Positions 58,262 through 59,274 of a stretch of DNA of 59,274 bases are shown here, one piece after another. This DNA comes from Oscillospiraceae bacterium (lineage in GTDB: Bacteria > Bacillota > Clostridia > Oscillospirales > Oscillospiraceae), in NCBI GenBank assembly GCA_017619715.1, contig JAFZRS010000011.1, forward strand, positions 1 to 59,274, given 5' to 3'. Under the pieces are notes generated by a model. The model searched no databases, had not been told where the DNA came from, and saw nothing but the letters and a program-made list of their open reading frames with translations. Made by a program: the position numbers and the translations under genes. The stretch's first letter is position 1; each line of letters opens with the position of its first letter.

Positions 58262-59274
58262 TCAGTTGGCTTTATCCTGATCGGAGTAGGAGCTGCCGCA
58301 TTCCACTCGTACGATGTACTCATCGTAGAGAATGGCGGCGGCATGCACGCCCTTCCAGCCCACACTGGATCGCTGATCCAGAGGATCTGCCGTACCGGAA
58401 GATCCGCGAGGCTTAACGATCACCTCTGTTCCCTCGCTCAGATCTACCACGCCGTAAGCGCCCTTGCCCAGGAACAGGCAGCCGTATACGGCACAGCCGT
58501 CCTTGCCGCCCTCGCCGGGATAGATTACGGCGTTGTCGGCGGCGGTAACCGCCTCGGATACCGTCATGGAGGAGGCGGTATTGGCGGTGATCTTCACCCG
58601 TTTGCTGCCGATAAGGACGTAGCGTCCCACCAGCGCACCGGATTCCACCGTACCGCCGTCAAAGGCGACGGAGGTGGACGCGGTCACAGCGTTATTGACC
58701 GCCAGCGTGCGGCTGTCGGACGCCAGATCGTCGCCGCGGAAGATCTTTGCCTCGGTGGTCTCCACGAACCGCACGCCGTGCAGCTCACCGATCTCACCGG
58801 AGAAGAGCTCCCGGCTGCCGGCATACTGGTGTGCGGCGATCCAGGCGCTGTCCTGGCGCAGATCGTAGGCAACGCTGGGGTGGATAATGCAGACGTACTT
58901 GCCGTCGAAGGTAGGCGCGTTCATTTTTTTGAGCGCCGTGGCGGCCTTTGCCACCAGCTCGCTGGTGATCTTGCAGCCGCCGGTGAGGGCATAGCGGCTG
59001 GTAATGGCGTTGCCCTGGGCGTCGGGTGCGTAAATCACCTGATTGCCCTGCTGAATCTCGTTGCGGGTGACGGTGTCCAGCGTCAGACCCATGTTGGCGC
59101 CGTGACGGTCGGTGATCTCCAGCACCACGTCGTCGATGGCGGTCAGATCCAGCATGTCGGATACGGTGGTGTAGTCGCCGTACTGCGCCAAGTCCTTGGT
59201 AATGTAGCTGACGGTGATCCCGCTGCCATCGGGGGTCACACCCTCCGTCAAAGGCGTGAGCGCCTTGTCGAAGG
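58262..59274 (-). CDS. N4-gp56-type major capsid protein, N-terminus outside the window
   Basis: At least 337 codons; the frame is still open at the right edge. Blocks ALTPLTEGVTPDGSGITVSY, YGDYTTVSDMLDL, VTRNEIQQGNQVIYAPDA and KYVCIIHPSVAYDLR, and the C-terminal VGWKGVHAAAILYDEYIVRVE are those of the N4-gp56 family of HK97-fold capsid proteins found in podoviruses and Firmicute prophages. First visible gene of the structural operon. Confidence 0.88.
   Translation of the reverse strand, partial: FDKALTPLTEGVTPDGSGITVSYITKDLAQYGDYTTVSDMLDLTAIDDVVLEITDRHGANMGLTLDTVTRNEIQQGNQVIYAPDAQGNAITSRYALTGGCKITSELVAKAATALKKMNAPTFDGKYVCIIHPSVAYDLRQDSAWIAAHQYAGSRELFSGEIGELHGVRFVETTEAKIFRGDDLASDSRTLAVNNAVTASTSVAFDGGTVESGALVGRYVLIGSKRVKITANTASSMTVSEAVTAADNAVIYPGEGGKDGCAVYGCLFLGKGAYGVVDLSEGTEVIVKPRGSSGTADPLDQRSSVGWKGVHAAAILYDEYIVRVECGSSYSDQDKAN

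Overview
The window comes from a GC-rich, low-GC-phylum (Firmicutes) anaerobe of class Clostridia, most likely the Oscillospiraceae/Ruminococcaceae group. The reasons are a glmS ribozyme, a T-box in front of pheST, an IreB/UPF0297 protein, paired M16 peptidases next to lgt and folD, a NAD(P)HX dehydratase beside a MazF-type RNase, strong Shine-Dalgarno (SD) sites with frequent GTG/TTG starts, and clostridial variants of several housekeeping proteins. I cannot name the genus from sequence alone. Most of the window is ordinary chromosome; the right end (about 52.4-59.3 kb) is a phage structural module.

Layout. 0-4 kb: end of a HAD hydrolase, a MocR regulator with a palindromic autoregulatory site, trmB, and the infC-rpmI-rplT operon (infC starts with ATT and has a structured leader). 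4-13.8 kb: a nucleotidyltransferase, an LCP cell-wall ligase, glmS with its ribozyme, DUF421/DUF4363 proteins, nrdR, a 193-bp multi-hairpin repeat element, a solitary MazF, a lipoprotein and nnrD. 13.9-20.4 kb: a small XRE regulator, T-box-controlled pheST, ireB, an unknown protein and a two-SH3 NlpC/P60 hydrolase. 20.4-32.5 kb: folD-lgt and two M16 peptidases, a PTS-IIC-like permease, the rimM-trmD-ylxM-ffh-rpsP-khpA translation/SRP cluster, a 3D-domain protein, dus and a GIY-YIG protein. 32.5-44.5 kb: a PLP carbon-sulfur lyase-like protein, a DMT permease, a pfkA gene broken by a stop codon, trkH, murA, yycJ, rlmH, a DUF2007 protein, phosphoglucomutase, an SGNH hydrolase and a DUF1836 protein. 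44.5-49.1 kb: a PutP-like symporter with a large palindrome in its promoter region, TetR and flippase genes, and a divergent pair of a small XRE regulator and an 84-aa protein. 49.1-52.3 kb: the methionine ABC importer metQ-metN-metI.

The most interesting locus is metQNI. Its MetQ binding lipoprotein appears circularly permuted: the usual C-terminal lobe comes first and the usual N-terminal lobe last. Upstream lies a complete-looking attenuator: a consensus promoter, an SD site, a 33-codon leader peptide with ten methionines (three consecutive ATG codons), and an intrinsic terminator directly after it. This would let ribosome speed at Met codons control transcription of a Met importer, a task usually given to S-box or Met T-box RNAs in Firmicutes. 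Two further short SD-preceded reading frames sit between this terminator and metQ.

Other points worth a check are the pfkA nonsense codon combined with a changed active-site residue, a roughly 105-residue insertion in PheT, a Cys-rich N-terminal extension on NnrD, the palindrome upstream of putP, and the repeat element between two near-identical hairpins. All calls are from reading the sequence by eye; no database search or folding program was run.
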